This document shows, one piece after another, positions 27,834-36,218 of a stretch of DNA of 64,000 nucleotides. The stretch is from Pararobbsia silviterrae. Lineage in GTDB: Bacteria > Pseudomonadota > Gammaproteobacteria > Burkholderiales > Burkholderiaceae. The notes under the pieces were generated by a model, which saw only the letters and a program-made list of their open reading frames with translations, ran no database searches and was not told the DNA's origin. Every line of letters starts with the position of its first letter. The first letter of the stretch is position 1. The position numbers and the translations under genes are program-made. The stretch covers positions 62,001-126,000 of the forward strand of contig NZ_RBZU01000010.1 in NCBI RefSeq assembly GCF_003628125.1. Reading direction: 5' to 3'.

Positions 27834-29213
27834 ATGGCGCACAAACCCATCCTGCTCAACGCGTTCAACATGAATTGCGTCGGGCATATCAATCACGGGC
27901 TCTGGACGCATCCGCGCGACCGCTCGGTCGACTATCGCACGATCGAGTATTGGACCGAGCAAGCGCGCATTCTCGAACGCGGCTTGTTCGACGGGTTCTT
28001 TCTCGCGGACATCGTCGGCGTCTACGACATCTATGCGCGCAATGTCGATCTGACCTTGCGCGAGTCGATCCAGCTTCCCGTCAACGATCCGCTGATGCTG
28101 ATCTCGGCGATGGCCGCCGTCACGCGGCATCTCGGTTTCGGCGTGACGGTGAACCTCACGTATGAAGCGCCGTATCTGCTCGCGCGACGCTTCTCGACGC
28201 TCGATCATCTGACGCGCGGCCGCATCGGCTGGAACATCGTCACGGGCTACCTCGACAGCGCGGCGCGTGCGATGGGTCTCGACGAACAGATCGCGCATGA
28301 CGAACGCTACGATCGCGCCGACGAGTATCTCGACGTGCTCTACAAGCTATGGGAAGGCAGTTGGGAAGACGATGCCGTGCTTCGCGATCGCGGCGCGCGC
28401 GTGTTTGCCGATCCCGCGAAAGTCCATCGTGTTCGGCACCACGGCCGCTATTACAAGGTCGACGGTTACCACTTGTCGGAGCCGTCGCCGCAACGCACGC
28501 CGGTGCTGTTTCAGGCCGGGAGTTCGGGACGCGGACAACGGTTCGCGGCACAGCACGCCGAGTGCGTGTTCATCTCGCCGCCGAATCGCGAGACCGGACG
28601 CAAGACGGTGGCCGCGTTGCGCCAGGCGCTCGTCGACGCGGGCCGACGTCCCGACGACGTCAAGGTCTTCGTCGGCGCGGCCGTCGTCACGGGGCGCACC
28701 GACGCCGAAGCCCGCGAGAAATATGCGGACTATCGCGCCCATGCGAGCCGCGAAGCGGGCCTGGCCCATTTCGCGGCGAGCACGGGTGTCGACTTCACGC
28801 AGTACGACCTCGATGCGCCAATCGATTACACGCCCGGCAACGCGATCGAGTCGGCGACGCGCACCGCCGCGCAACACGGCTGGACGCGTCGCAAGCTGCT
28901 CGAGATGTTCGAACTGGGCGGACGCTATCCCGCGATCGTCGGCGACGCATCGCACGTGGCGGACGAACTGCAGGCATGGGTCGAAGAGACAGGCGTGGAC
29001 GGATTCAATCTGAGCCGGACCGTCGTGCCCGAGAGTTACGAGGACTTCGTCGATCTCGTCGTGCCGGAGCTTCAGCATCGCGGCGTCTACAAGACCGAGT
29101 ACGCCGAAGGAAGTTTGCGGCACCGCTTGTTCGGCAATGGGGATCGCTTGCCCGAGCGGCATACGGCCGCGACGTATCGGCGCATGCATGAACGCGTGGA
29201 GAGCGGGACTTGA
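27834..29213 (+). CDS. LLM-class flavin monooxygenase, NtaA/SnaA/DszA type
   Basis: The 459-residue luciferase-like TIM barrel starts with the family pattern LLNAFNMNCVGH and carries RRFSTLDHLTRGRIGWNIVTG and a C-terminal VDGFNLSRTVVPESYEDFVD. Its closest known types are nitrilotriacetate monooxygenase A and the dibenzothiophene-sulfone monooxygenase DszA, FMNH2-dependent enzymes cleaving C-N or C-S bonds. Together with the two SfnB/DszC-like genes the operon resembles a DszC-DszA pair and probably frees sulfite from sulfones or sulfonates. The exact substrate is unknown. Confidence 0.85.
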   Translation: MAHKPILLNAFNMNCVGHINHGLWTHPRDRSVDYRTIEYWTEQARILERGLFDGFFLADIVGVYDIYARNVDLTLRESIQLPVNDPLMLISAMAAVTRHLGFGVTVNLTYEAPYLLARRFSTLDHLTRGRIGWNIVTGYLDSAARAMGLDEQIAHDERYDRADEYLDVLYKLWEGSWEDDAVLRDRGARVFADPAKVHRVRHHGRYYKVDGYHLSEPSPQRTPVLFQAGSSGRGQRFAAQHAECVFISPPNRETGRKTVAALRQALVDAGRRPDDVKVFVGAAVVTGRTDAEAREKYADYRAHASREAGLAHFAASTGVDFTQYDLDAPIDYTPGNAIESATRTAAQHGWTRRKLLEMFELGGRYPAIVGDASHVADELQAWVEETGVDGFNLSRTVVPESYEDFVDLVVPELQHRGVYKTEYAEGSLRHRLFGNGDRLPERHTAATYRRMHERVESGT

Positions 29214-29323
29214 GGGCGGCGGCTTTAGGGCTTAAGGCTAAGAGCCAAGGGGCTTAACGTCTTCGAGACTTAGGCACTCAACGGCTTGTTGACGTAAAGA
29301 CTTAACGATCCTCAAAGCAAAAC

Positions 29324-29353
29324 GGCGCGCGACCCGAAAACGGGTCGCGCGCC
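29324..29353 (-). terminator. Strong terminator of the encapsulin operon
   Basis: GGCGCGCGACCCG (29324-29336), AAAA and CGGGTCGCGCGCC (29341-29353) form a perfect 13-bp stem with a four-base loop. On the minus strand it is followed by GTTTTGC, 20 bases after the desulfurase stop. It can also stop transcription from the convergent organosulfur operon. Confidence 0.85.
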
Positions 29354-29371
29354 GCATCTCACCGCAGATCG

Positions 29372-31387
29372 TTACTTGCGTGCCAACTGCTTGACCACCG
29401 CGAGCATCCGATCGACTTCCTCGGTCGTGTTGTAGAACGCGAGCGACGGACGCACCGTCGTTTCGAGTCCGAACCGCCGAAGAATCGGCTGAGCGCAATG
29501 GTGACCCGTGCGCACCGCAATGCCTTCTTCGTTGAGGGCCTTGCCGACCTCTTCGGTCGTATAGCCCTTGAGCACGAACGACAATACGCTGGCCTTGTCG
29601 CGCGCGGTCCCCACAAGACGCACACCGTCGATCGCGCCGAGCCGCACGGTCGCGTACTCGAGCAACTCGTGCTCATAGCGCGCGATATTCGCGAGCCCGA
29701 TCCGCGACACGTAGTCGAGCGCCGCGCCAAGGCCCACCGCGTCGGCGATATTGCCCGTGCCCGCCTCGAAGCGGTTCGGCGGCGGCTGGAACACCGTGCG
29801 TTCGAACGTCACGTCGGCGATCATATTGCCGCCGCCCTGCCAGGGCGGCATTGCATCGAGCACCGCACGCTTGCCGTAGACGACGCCGATCCCCGTCGGA
29901 CCGAAGATCTTGTGGCCCGAGAACACGAAGAAGTCCGCATCGAGCGCCTGCACGTCGACCGCGAGATGCGAGACCGACTGCGCGCCGTCGACGAGCGCCA
30001 GCGCGCCCGCGCGATGCGCGAGATCGACGATGTCCTTGACGGGAACGACGGTGCCCAATGCATTCGACACCTGCGTCACCGACACGATCTTCGTGCGATC
30101 GTTGAGCAGCCGTTTGTACTCCTCGAGCAGCACCTGCCCCGAGTCGTCGACCGGAATCACGCGGATCTTCGCGCCCTTCTCGGCCGCGAGCTGCTGCCAG
30201 GGCACGATATTCGCGTGATGCTCGAGATGCGACACGATGATCTCGTCGCCCTCGCCGACGTTCTGCGCGCCCCACGACTTCGCGACCAGATTGATCGCTT
30301 CGGTCGTGCCGCGCACAAACACGATTTCTTCGGTCGACGATGCGCCGATGAACCGGCGCACGGTCTCACGCGCCGTTTCATAGGCATCGGTCGCGCGTCC
30401 CGCGAGTGCATGCGCCGCACGATGAATATTCGAATTCTCGTGCGCGTAGAAATACGCAAGCCGGTCGATCACGCATTGCGGCTTGTGCGTCGTCGCCGCA
30501 TTGTCGAACCAGACAAGCTGACGTCCGTTGACACGTTCCTGAAGAATCGGAAAGTCACGGCGAATCGCATTCACGTCGAACGCCGGATGCGCGCTGCGAG
30601 CCTCGTGCTCGAATGCGAACGGATCGACGCGCTCGGCCGTGTTGCCGCGCGTGCGGTCTTCGAGGAAGTAGCGCGACTCGGTCGACTTCACCGAATCGAA
30701 TGTCCCCGTTTCGGCGTACGGCGACGTGCGATATCGCGCGACGTCCGGGCTCAGATCCGCGATGACGGGATCGAAGCCCGCGCCGGGCAAACCGATCGTG
30801 CGCGTGTCGATCTCGGATCGCGTGGGCACGCCGGCCCCGTCGAGGAAGTAGTACGTCGACGAACCCGGCGTCGGCGCCGCGCGTTCGACGTTTGCCGCCG
30901 CGGGACGCGCGCCGGCACCTTCGGGCACACCGAGCGCTTGCCCGCCGTAACGGCTGTCATAACCGGGCGCGGTGCTGACAACCTGATCGGGCAAGCCGTT
31001 CTGCGCCTGCGCATGCGGCAACAACGCGGGACCGCGATTGCCGAGCGACAGGATATGCGTCGGCGACGACGGCAGCAGATTCGCGCCGGGCGCCTTGCCC
31101 TGAGGCACCGACAGACCCGGCACGCCGCTGCCCGCACCCGACGGACCCGCGAGCGGTGACCCCGGCGGCACCGGGTTCGTCGACGACGGCACAGCAGGCG
31201 CCGCGGCCGCGAATTCCGTCAGCGGACTTCCGCCGGGCGCACCGGCGACGTCGGGCGCCGAGCCCGGCAGCGCCGAGAAGAACGCGTTCGCGAGCCGCGC
31301 GAGCGTGTTCGGATCCGGCAGCCCTGCCGGAGCCGCGCCGCCGCCTGGCAATGCGCCGCTCTCGAAGTTACTTGTAGGTGTCGACAT
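29372..31387 (-). CDS. Encapsulin cargo cysteine desulfurase with disordered N-terminal targeting domain
   Basis: This 671-residue protein has residues about 1-265 low in complexity (Gly, Pro, Ala, Ser) with short conserved patches such as NTLARLANAFFSALPG. This is the cargo-loading region of family 2A encapsulin cargo. Residues about 270-671 are a SufS-like cysteine desulfurase, with FDNAATTHKP, PLP Lys493 in SGHKIFGP and catalytic Cys631 in RTGHHCAQP. It takes sulfur from cysteine, releasing alanine. Known relatives are loaded into an encapsulin shell and deposit elemental sulfur there. ATG 31387 overlaps the shell gene's last 20 bases in another frame, so translation is coupled. The upstream frame extension is rejected because it lies inside the shell gene. 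Confidence 0.93.
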   Translation of the reverse strand: MSTPTSNFESGALPGGGAAPAGLPDPNTLARLANAFFSALPGSAPDVAGAPGGSPLTEFAAAAPAVPSSTNPVPPGSPLAGPSGAGSGVPGLSVPQGKAPGANLLPSSPTHILSLGNRGPALLPHAQAQNGLPDQVVSTAPGYDSRYGGQALGVPEGAGARPAAANVERAAPTPGSSTYYFLDGAGVPTRSEIDTRTIGLPGAGFDPVIADLSPDVARYRTSPYAETGTFDSVKSTESRYFLEDRTRGNTAERVDPFAFEHEARSAHPAFDVNAIRRDFPILQERVNGRQLVWFDNAATTHKPQCVIDRLAYFYAHENSNIHRAAHALAGRATDAYETARETVRRFIGASSTEEIVFVRGTTEAINLVAKSWGAQNVGEGDEIIVSHLEHHANIVPWQQLAAEKGAKIRVIPVDDSGQVLLEEYKRLLNDRTKIVSVTQVSNALGTVVPVKDIVDLAHRAGALALVDGAQSVSHLAVDVQALDADFFVFSGHKIFGPTGIGVVYGKRAVLDAMPPWQGGGNMIADVTFERTVFQPPPNRFEAGTGNIADAVGLGAALDYVSRIGLANIARYEHELLEYATVRLGAIDGVRLVGTARDKASVLSFVLKGYTTEEVGKALNEEGIAVRTGHHCAQPILRRFGLETTVRPSLAFYNTTEEVDRMLAVVKQLARK

Positions 31388-32291
31388 AGTCGTGGTACTT
31401 GCCAATTTCAACGTCGTCGAGCACGGCGAGTGCATCGGGGGTATGGACGGCGAGCGAGCAATAGAGCGAGATCAGGTACGACGCGATCGCCTGATTGTTG
31501 ATGCCCATGAAACGCACCGACAGACCCGGGCCCTGTTCGCCGGCCACGCCCGGCTGATAGAGACCCACGACGCCTTGCCGCTTGTCGCCGACGCGCAGCA
31601 GCAGGATCTTCGTCTTGCCGTCGGCGACCGGCACCTTGTCCGACGGGATCAGCGGAATGCCGCGCCACGTCAGGAACTGCGAACCGAACAGGCTCGTCGT
31701 CGGCGGCGGCACGCCGCGACGCGTGCATTCACGGCCGAATGCCGCGATCGCGAGCGGATGCGTGAGGAAGAACGCGGGTTCCTTCCAGACCTTCGTCAAC
31801 AGCTCGTCGAGATCGTCGGGCGTCGGCGCGCCGGTCAGCGGGAACACGCGCTGTTCTTCGGCGACGTTGGCAAGCAGACCGTAATCGGGGTTGTTGATGA
31901 GCTCGCTTTCCTGGTTCTCCTTGACCGTCTCGATCGTCAGGCGCAGTTGCTCCTTGATCTGATCGTGCGGGCTGCTATAGAGATCCGACACGCGCGTGTG
32001 CACTTCGAGCACCGTGCTGACCGCGTTAAGGAAATATTCACGCGGGCTTTCTTCATAAGGCACGAACGTCGTCGGCAGCGTGCCTTCGCTTTCGCGCTGC
32101 GTGCATGCGACGCGCACCGCTTCGGGATTCTTGACCTGATTGAGACGGTAAATACCGGCTTCGACGGGGACCCATTGCAAGAGATGCGTAAGCCAACGGG
32201 GCGAGACCGTCGCAAGCTGCGGGACGGTCTTTGTCGCATTCGCTAGTTGCCGTGCCGCGCTATCGCCAAGAGCGGTTTGCTCGGATGCCAT
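31368..32291 (-). CDS. Family 2A encapsulin shell protein
   Basis: This 307-residue HK97-fold shell protein belongs to the SrpI-like family 2A group. It starts with an extended N-arm (LATVSPRWLTHLLQWVPVEAGIYRLN). It has RESEGTLPTTFVPYEESPREY and ends GKYHDYVDTYK. No cyclic-nucleotide-binding insertion is present, which separates it from family 2B. Sixty or more copies should form the compartment around the desulfurase encoded next. A GGGGG ribosome site precedes ATG 32291. A good promoter and a direct-repeat operator candidate lie directly upstream, so it can be transcribed apart from the XRE and acetyltransferase genes. Confidence 0.93.
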   Translation of the reverse strand: MASEQTALGDSAARQLANATKTVPQLATVSPRWLTHLLQWVPVEAGIYRLNQVKNPEAVRVACTQRESEGTLPTTFVPYEESPREYFLNAVSTVLEVHTRVSDLYSSPHDQIKEQLRLTIETVKENQESELINNPDYGLLANVAEEQRVFPLTGAPTPDDLDELLTKVWKEPAFFLTHPLAIAAFGRECTRRGVPPPTTSLFGSQFLTWRGIPLIPSDKVPVADGKTKILLLRVGDKRQGVVGLYQPGVAGEQGPGLSVRFMGINNQAIASYLISLYCSLAVHTPDALAVLDDVEIGKYHDYVDTYK

Positions 32292-32318
32292 CTGCTACCC
32301 CCATTCGATATGAAAAAA

Positions 32319-32343
32319 AGAGAAATGCTTATCAGAGAAACGC
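32319..32343 (-). promoter_or_regulatory. Direct-repeat operator candidate at the encapsulin promoter
   Basis: On the plus strand AGAGAAATGC (32319-32328), TTATC, AGAGAAACGC (32334-32343) form two copies with a 15-base period, nine of ten identical. They abut the -10 on the transcribed side, so a bound regulator would block initiation. The XRE protein encoded next door is the obvious candidate, by inference. Confidence 0.5.
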
Positions 32344-32372
32344 ATTATGAAAACGCCGACAGCGTGCTTCAA
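32344..32372 (-). promoter_or_regulatory. Promoter of encapsulin-desulfurase genes
   Basis: On the minus strand TTGAAG (32372-32367), 17 bases, CATAAT (32349-32344). The -10 matches five and the -35 four of six consensus bases, with ideal spacing. The start codon is about 50 bases downstream. Confidence 0.65.
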
Positions 32373-32424
32373 CATGCTATAGGCGTCAATGCGGCAAAGG
32401 ACGCCGCCGCGATTCAAACGCGTG

Positions 32425-32724
32425 CTACAAATGCGTGGGCGACTCGGCATCCGTCGGGTCGGATGCGAACGTTTGCGGACTCGCCACCCAACTCGACGGA
32501 CCGCTCGGCAGCGGAGCGAGCCGCAGGAGTTCGGACAGCGAGAGATCGAGCGCCTGCGCGATCTTGTCGACCGTGACGACCGATGCGATGACCGTGCCGC
32601 GCTCGACTTCGCCGATATACGAACGATTGAGTCCCGCGCGTTCGGCGAGCTGTTCTTGCGACCATTGACGCGCCTCGCGCAGCGCGCGAACGTGACGGCC
32701 GATTCGATGCACGAGTGTCGTCAT
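32425..32724 (-). CDS. XRE-family transcriptional regulator of the encapsulin operon
   Basis: The 99-residue protein is almost all helix-turn-helix: WSQEQLAERAGLNRSYIGEV (about 21-40), then helices and a short acidic/Ser-rich tail. It is a small Cro/C1-type DNA-binding protein. Its ATG overlaps the stop of the acetyltransferase gene (ATGA at 32721-32724) and it lies upstream of the encapsulin promoter with its direct repeats. It probably controls shell and cargo synthesis, perhaps in response to sulfur status. It has no sensor domain, so the signal is unknown. Confidence 0.85.
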   Translation of the reverse strand: MTTLVHRIGRHVRALREARQWSQEQLAERAGLNRSYIGEVERGTVIASVVTVDKIAQALDLSLSELLRLAPLPSGPSSWVASPQTFASDPTDAESPTHL

Positions 32725-33686
32725 GAGACCGCCGAGGGTGTCGTCGTGGAATCCGCGGGTGCGGTCTTGGGCGCGGAGACGCGAGCCCCCGCATCGCGCG
32801 ATGCGCTTTGCGTCACATGCGCGCCCGGCGCGACATCGTCAACGAGCCAGACATTACCGCCGATGACCGCGCCGCGGCCGAGTCGCACGCGGCCGAGCAC
32901 GGTCGCGCCCGCATAGATCACCACATCGTCCTCGACGATCGGATGGCGCGCGAGGCCTTTTTCCAGATGACCGTCGGCATTCTTCGGAAAGCGTTTCGCG
33001 CCGAGCGTCACGGCCTGATAGACGCGCACGCGTTCGCCGATCACCGCGGTCTCGCCGATCACGACGCCTGTACCATGATCGATAAAGAAGCTCGCTCCGA
33101 TCTGTGCGCCGGGATGCACATCGATCCCCGTTTGCGCGTGTGCGAGTTCGGACAACACGCGCGCAAGCAGCGGCAGCCCCAGCCGATAGAGTTCGTGCGC
33201 GAGCCGATGGTGAATCATCGCGAGCACGCCCGGATAACAGAGCAGCACTTCGTCGACGCTGCCGGCCGCCGGGTCGCCGTGATAGGCCGCGAGTACATCG
33301 CTGTCGAGCAAGCGGCGCACATCGGGCAGCCGCTGCGCGAAGCGCCGCACGCGCGAGACGGCGTCTTCACGCACGGGCGTCAGCGAGCGTGCATCGTCGC
33401 GGCGGCGCTTGTAGTTGAGTTCGAGTTCGGCTTGCGCGAGCAAGGCGTGCATGGCCGAGTCGAGCGAGTGCGCGATATAGAGGTTTTCGCTTTCCTGCCT
33501 GAGGTCGGGCGGACCGAGGCGCATCGGAAACAACACGCCCTTGAGCGTATTGACGATGCCGCCGAGCGCGTCGCGCGACGGGAGGTCGCGTCCGCCGGGT
33601 TCGAGCAGGCGTCGCTGGTCTTCGCGCCATTGCTGGCGCACCGTATGAAGCGATTGCACAACGCCGTCGAGGTCGAAGACAGACAT
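32721..33686 (-). CDS. epsC: Serine O-acetyltransferase, EpsC type
   Basis: The 321-residue enzyme makes O-acetylserine from serine and acetyl-CoA, the acceptor for cysteine synthesis. The N-terminal helical half (about 1-180) is followed by left-handed beta-helix hexapeptides. The catalytic region is HPGAQIG, FFIDHGTGVVIGETAVIG and VYQAVTLGAKRF. The longer N-terminus and the DHGTGVVIGE wording fit EpsC rather than CysE. The Ser/Thr/Ala-rich tail (about 300-321) is extra. In family 2A encapsulin operons a serine acetyltransferase is a known neighbour. The rhodanese gene ends 100 bases upstream. Confidence 0.9.
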   Translation of the reverse strand: MSVFDLDGVVQSLHTVRQQWREDQRRLLEPGGRDLPSRDALGGIVNTLKGVLFPMRLGPPDLRQESENLYIAHSLDSAMHALLAQAELELNYKRRRDDARSLTPVREDAVSRVRRFAQRLPDVRRLLDSDVLAAYHGDPAAGSVDEVLLCYPGVLAMIHHRLAHELYRLGLPLLARVLSELAHAQTGIDVHPGAQIGASFFIDHGTGVVIGETAVIGERVRVYQAVTLGAKRFPKNADGHLEKGLARHPIVEDDVVIYAGATVLGRVRLGRGAVIGGNVWLVDDVAPGAHVTQSASRDAGARVSAPKTAPADSTTTPSAVS

Positions 33687-33786
33687 GATCTGTGTTCCCG
33701 AATGAAGTCCGGTGCTGCGCCAAAGAAAGGGGGACGACGGTCAGGCGCGCGCCGATATGCCGGCGCGCGCGCGTGACGATCCGACG

Positions 33787-34254
33787 TTATTGTTGCGACC
33801 AGGGCAAGCCATACGAACGCCAGCCGCCTGCATGGCCGCGTTGCTGCTTGTCGTCGAGTTCGCCTTCGAAGCCTTCGAGAATGTTGAAGACGTTGGAAAA
33901 ACCGGCTTTCGTCGCGGCTTCCGCGGCGAGCGACGAGCGGTTGCCGCTGCGGCACAGCAGAAAGACGACGGCATCCTTGCCCGCCTTCGCTTCGAGTTCG
34001 CGCACGAAGCGCGGATTGCGCGTGAGGCTCGTGCCCGTCGCCCATGCGACGTGGACACTGCCCGGCACTTGACCGACGAACACGCGTTCTTCATTCGTGC
34101 GCACATCGACGAGAACGGCTTCGCCTTGCGACACAAGGGTCCACGCGAGTTGCGGCGAAACACTGCCCGCATAGGGCAAACCCGCTGAACGCGCGACGTT
34201 GCGCGCTGTCTCCAGTGCTTCTTGATCGGTGTTGTTGTGTGTTGCCAGCGTCAT
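33787..34254 (-). CDS. Rhodanese-like sulfurtransferase
   Basis: This 155-residue single-domain rhodanese has VLVDVRTNEE (about 48-57), a CDC25-like fold and the active-site loop CRSGNRS with catalytic Cys101. It accepts sulfane sulfur as a persulfide, and with the encapsulin desulfurase it could load or unload stored sulfur. A rhodanese is a recurrent member of family 2A encapsulin operons. ATG 34254 follows GGGAGAG and is preferred over an in-frame start at 34290. It is the first gene of the operon rhodanese-epsC-XRE-encapsulin-desulfurase. Confidence 0.9.
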   Translation of the reverse strand: MTLATHNNTDQEALETARNVARSAGLPYAGSVSPQLAWTLVSQGEAVLVDVRTNEERVFVGQVPGSVHVAWATGTSLTRNPRFVRELEAKAGKDAVVFLLCRSGNRSSLAAEAATKAGFSNVFNILEGFEGELDDKQQRGHAGGWRSYGLPWSQQ

Positions 34255-34383
34255 CGAAACTCTCCCGCATTGAGGTGATGGAATGGCCAACTCTGCGAGC
34301 CCGCGGACTCCTGTGATCCGCCGCGACCGTCTATAGCCATCAGGTCACACTATGCGTGCGCTGACCTCAGGGACGGAAACAAT

Positions 34384-34396
34384 AAAATTTCATTTT
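34384..34396. promoter_or_regulatory. AT-rich inverted repeat upstream of the rhodanese gene
   Basis: AAAAT, three bases, ATTTT in a conspicuously AT-rich patch (34378-34403) of an otherwise GC-rich region, about 130 bases before the rhodanese start. AT-rich sites of this kind suit LysR-type (CysB-like) regulators or an UP element. The assignment is tentative. Confidence 0.35.
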
Positions 34397-34493
34397 CAAA
34401 TCGCTGGAATGGAAAAGGGAGGCGCGCCTCGTCGACGCGGCGATACCTTCCTTTCGAAATACCGACGAAAAGCGGCGCGCGGCTGCTTCGTCC

Positions 34494-35093
34494 TCAAGCC
34501 AACAACGCGCCCAAACCCACGGCGGCCGTTCTTGCGACGGCCAATAAACGCGCTTGGGACAGCCCTTCTCGCGAACGGCCCGACAGACCCGACATCACCG
34601 TCGTGACATAGTCCGTGACCGCACGCGCGCAATCGGGGTGCGTTCGCGCGACGAAGGTCCGGATCCGCGCGCGCCGGACTTCCGTCACCGCACGCGCGAG
34701 CGCCACGCTTTCGTCCGCCGCGTTGCCACGTGCGGTTTCAAGCACCAGGCAGCCCGTGCGCGACGGATCCCGCGAATACGTGCGTGCCGCGCGTTCAAGC
34801 AGATCCGTCAGCGCCTCCGCGGCCGAGCGATCCTCGCGCAGCACGTCATCGATCGGCAGCACAGTTCTCGCGTATAGATCGAGCACACGCTCGAAAAAGG
34901 CGACTTTGCTCCCGAAGGCCGCATAGAAACTCGGCGGCTTGATGCCGAGCGCATCGGTCAATGCACCGAGCCCGACGGCGTCGTAGCCCGATGCATGGAA
35001 CATGCGCAGCCCGATTTCGAGCGCCGTCTCGGTATCGAACGCGCGAGGACGACCGCGCCCCGGCTTCTCCGCGTCATTTAAATTAGCATCCAC
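34494..35093 (-). CDS. TetR/AcrR-family regulator
   Basis: The 199-residue protein has an N-terminal helix-turn-helix domain: GRPRAFDTETALEIGLRMF, then TDALGIKPPSFYAAFGSK (within about 12-65). A helical ligand-binding domain follows, ending in small hydrophobic residues. It resembles TetR proteins that control adjacent oxidoreductases. GTG 35093 is chosen because AGGAA lies eight bases upstream; TTG 35123 is the alternative. Two inverted operator-like sequences flank the start and face the divergent dehydrogenase gene, so self- and neighbour-repression is likely. Confidence 0.85.
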   Translation of the reverse strand: MDANLNDAEKPGRGRPRAFDTETALEIGLRMFHASGYDAVGLGALTDALGIKPPSFYAAFGSKVAFFERVLDLYARTVLPIDDVLREDRSAAEALTDLLERAARTYSRDPSRTGCLVLETARGNAADESVALARAVTEVRRARIRTFVARTHPDCARAVTDYVTTVMSGLSGRSREGLSQARLLAVARTAAVGLGALLA

Positions 35094-35147
35094 TACAGAA
35101 TTCCTTGCGATCACGCTCGTCAAAATATATAGTGGCCGCTAATTTAA
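35078..35147. promoter_or_regulatory. Paired TetR operator candidates
   Basis: TTAAATTAGCATCCACTA (35078-35095) and TAGTGGCCGCTAATTTAA (35130-35147) are inverted copies matching at 16 of 18 positions, 34 bases apart. Each has a TAG...CTA core. They lie between the tetR start and the divergent dehydrogenase gene; the left copy covers the tetR start codon. Confidence 0.65.
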
Positions 35148-35354
35148 TTCAAGGCACGCGATACGCGGCAATTCACGCCGCTCGCGCCGCGCCATTTGCG
35201 GCATCGCGGATGACCACGCGGTATCGCGTGTTCGATGAGACGCACACCGACACCGCGCTCATGACCCCGCTCGATCCCATGATGCGCGACACATCCATGC
35301 GAAGTGCGTCAGACGGATCGACACATCGAATTCACCGACTCGAAGGAGAACATC

Positions 35355-36218
35355 ATGGAAGTGGGCATTATTGGGCTCGGGGCAATGGGTCGCGCGATGG
35401 CGCGCAATCTCGCGAAGGCCGGACACGACGTCAAGGCATGGAACCGCTCGGGCGGATCGATCGAGGGCGTCATGATGGTCGCGACGCCCGCTGACGCATT
35501 CCAGGGCGATGTCGTGCTCACGATGCTGTCGGACGACGATGCGATCCGTTCGGCATTGCTTGAACCCGGCGTCCTCGCGAAAGCGAAGCCCGGGCTTGTG
35601 CATGTCGTCGCAGCGACGATTTCGGTCGCGTTCGGACGTGAACTTCTCGCCGCGCACGACGCGGCCGGCGTCGGTTATGTGTCGGCGCCCGTGCTCGGCC
35701 GTCCCGATGTCGCGGCCAAGGGCGAGTTGAACATTCTCGCGGGCGGCGCGCCCGACGCCGTGGCGAAGGTGCGTCCCGTGCTCGAAGTGATCGGCGGACG
35801 CATCTGGGACATGGGCCCGGAGGCGCCGACCGCGAATGCCGCGAAAATCGCGTGCAATATGATGATCACGATGGCGATCGAGGCCATGGCCGAAGCCGTC
35901 GTGCTGACCGATGCAAACGGCCTGCCGCGCGAGCGCTTCTTCGATCTGATCCTCAATACGTTGTTCGGCAGCCGCTCGTATCAGGTCTATTCGGCCAATA
36001 TCGCGAACGAGCACTACGAACCCGGTTTCAAAGCCACGCTGGGACTCAAGGATCTGCGGCTCGCGACCGAGGCCGCGAGCGAAGCGGGCCGCGCGTTGCC
36101 GATGCTCGACGCGGTCCGCGCACGCATGGCCGAAACGATCGCGGCGGGCTGGGGCGAACGCGACTGGTCGGCAATGGCGAAATTCACGATCGAAGGCGGG
36201 GCGAACACGCCGCAATAG
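35355..36218 (+). CDS. NAD(P)-dependent 3-hydroxyisobutyrate-dehydrogenase-like oxidoreductase
   Basis: The 287-residue protein has a Rossmann N-terminal domain starting MEVGIIGLGAMGRAMARNL, a helical C-terminal domain and the catalytic Lys region AAKIACNMM (about 168-176). It belongs to the beta-hydroxyacid dehydrogenase superfamily. The usual substrate-binding segment reads VSAPVLGRPDVAAKGEL instead of DAPVSGG, which places it nearer imine-reductase or glyoxylate-reductase-like members. AAGGAG precedes ATG 35355. It is divergent from tetR with a paired operator between them and is the probable target of that regulator. Confidence 0.85.
   Translation: MEVGIIGLGAMGRAMARNLAKAGHDVKAWNRSGGSIEGVMMVATPADAFQGDVVLTMLSDDDAIRSALLEPGVLAKAKPGLVHVVAATISVAFGRELLAAHDAAGVGYVSAPVLGRPDVAAKGELNILAGGAPDAVAKVRPVLEVIGGRIWDMGPEAPTANAAKIACNMMITMAIEAMAEAVVLTDANGLPRERFFDLILNTLFGSRSYQVYSANIANEHYEPGFKATLGLKDLRLATEAASEAGRALPMLDAVRARMAETIAAGWGERDWSAMAKFTIEGGANTPQ

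Noticed and set aside
25259..29213. Calling the operon dszABC outright
   Set aside because: Two SfnB-like proteins and one DszA/NtaA-like protein resemble DszC and DszA, but no desulfinase (DszB) is present and the families cover other sulfones and amines.
29220..29310. Several CTTAA/CTTAG-like words between the monooxygenase stop and the terminator
   Set aside because: Spacing is irregular (22, 16 and 32 bases) and does not fit the N5 spacing of PmrA boxes; probably low-complexity intergenic sequence.
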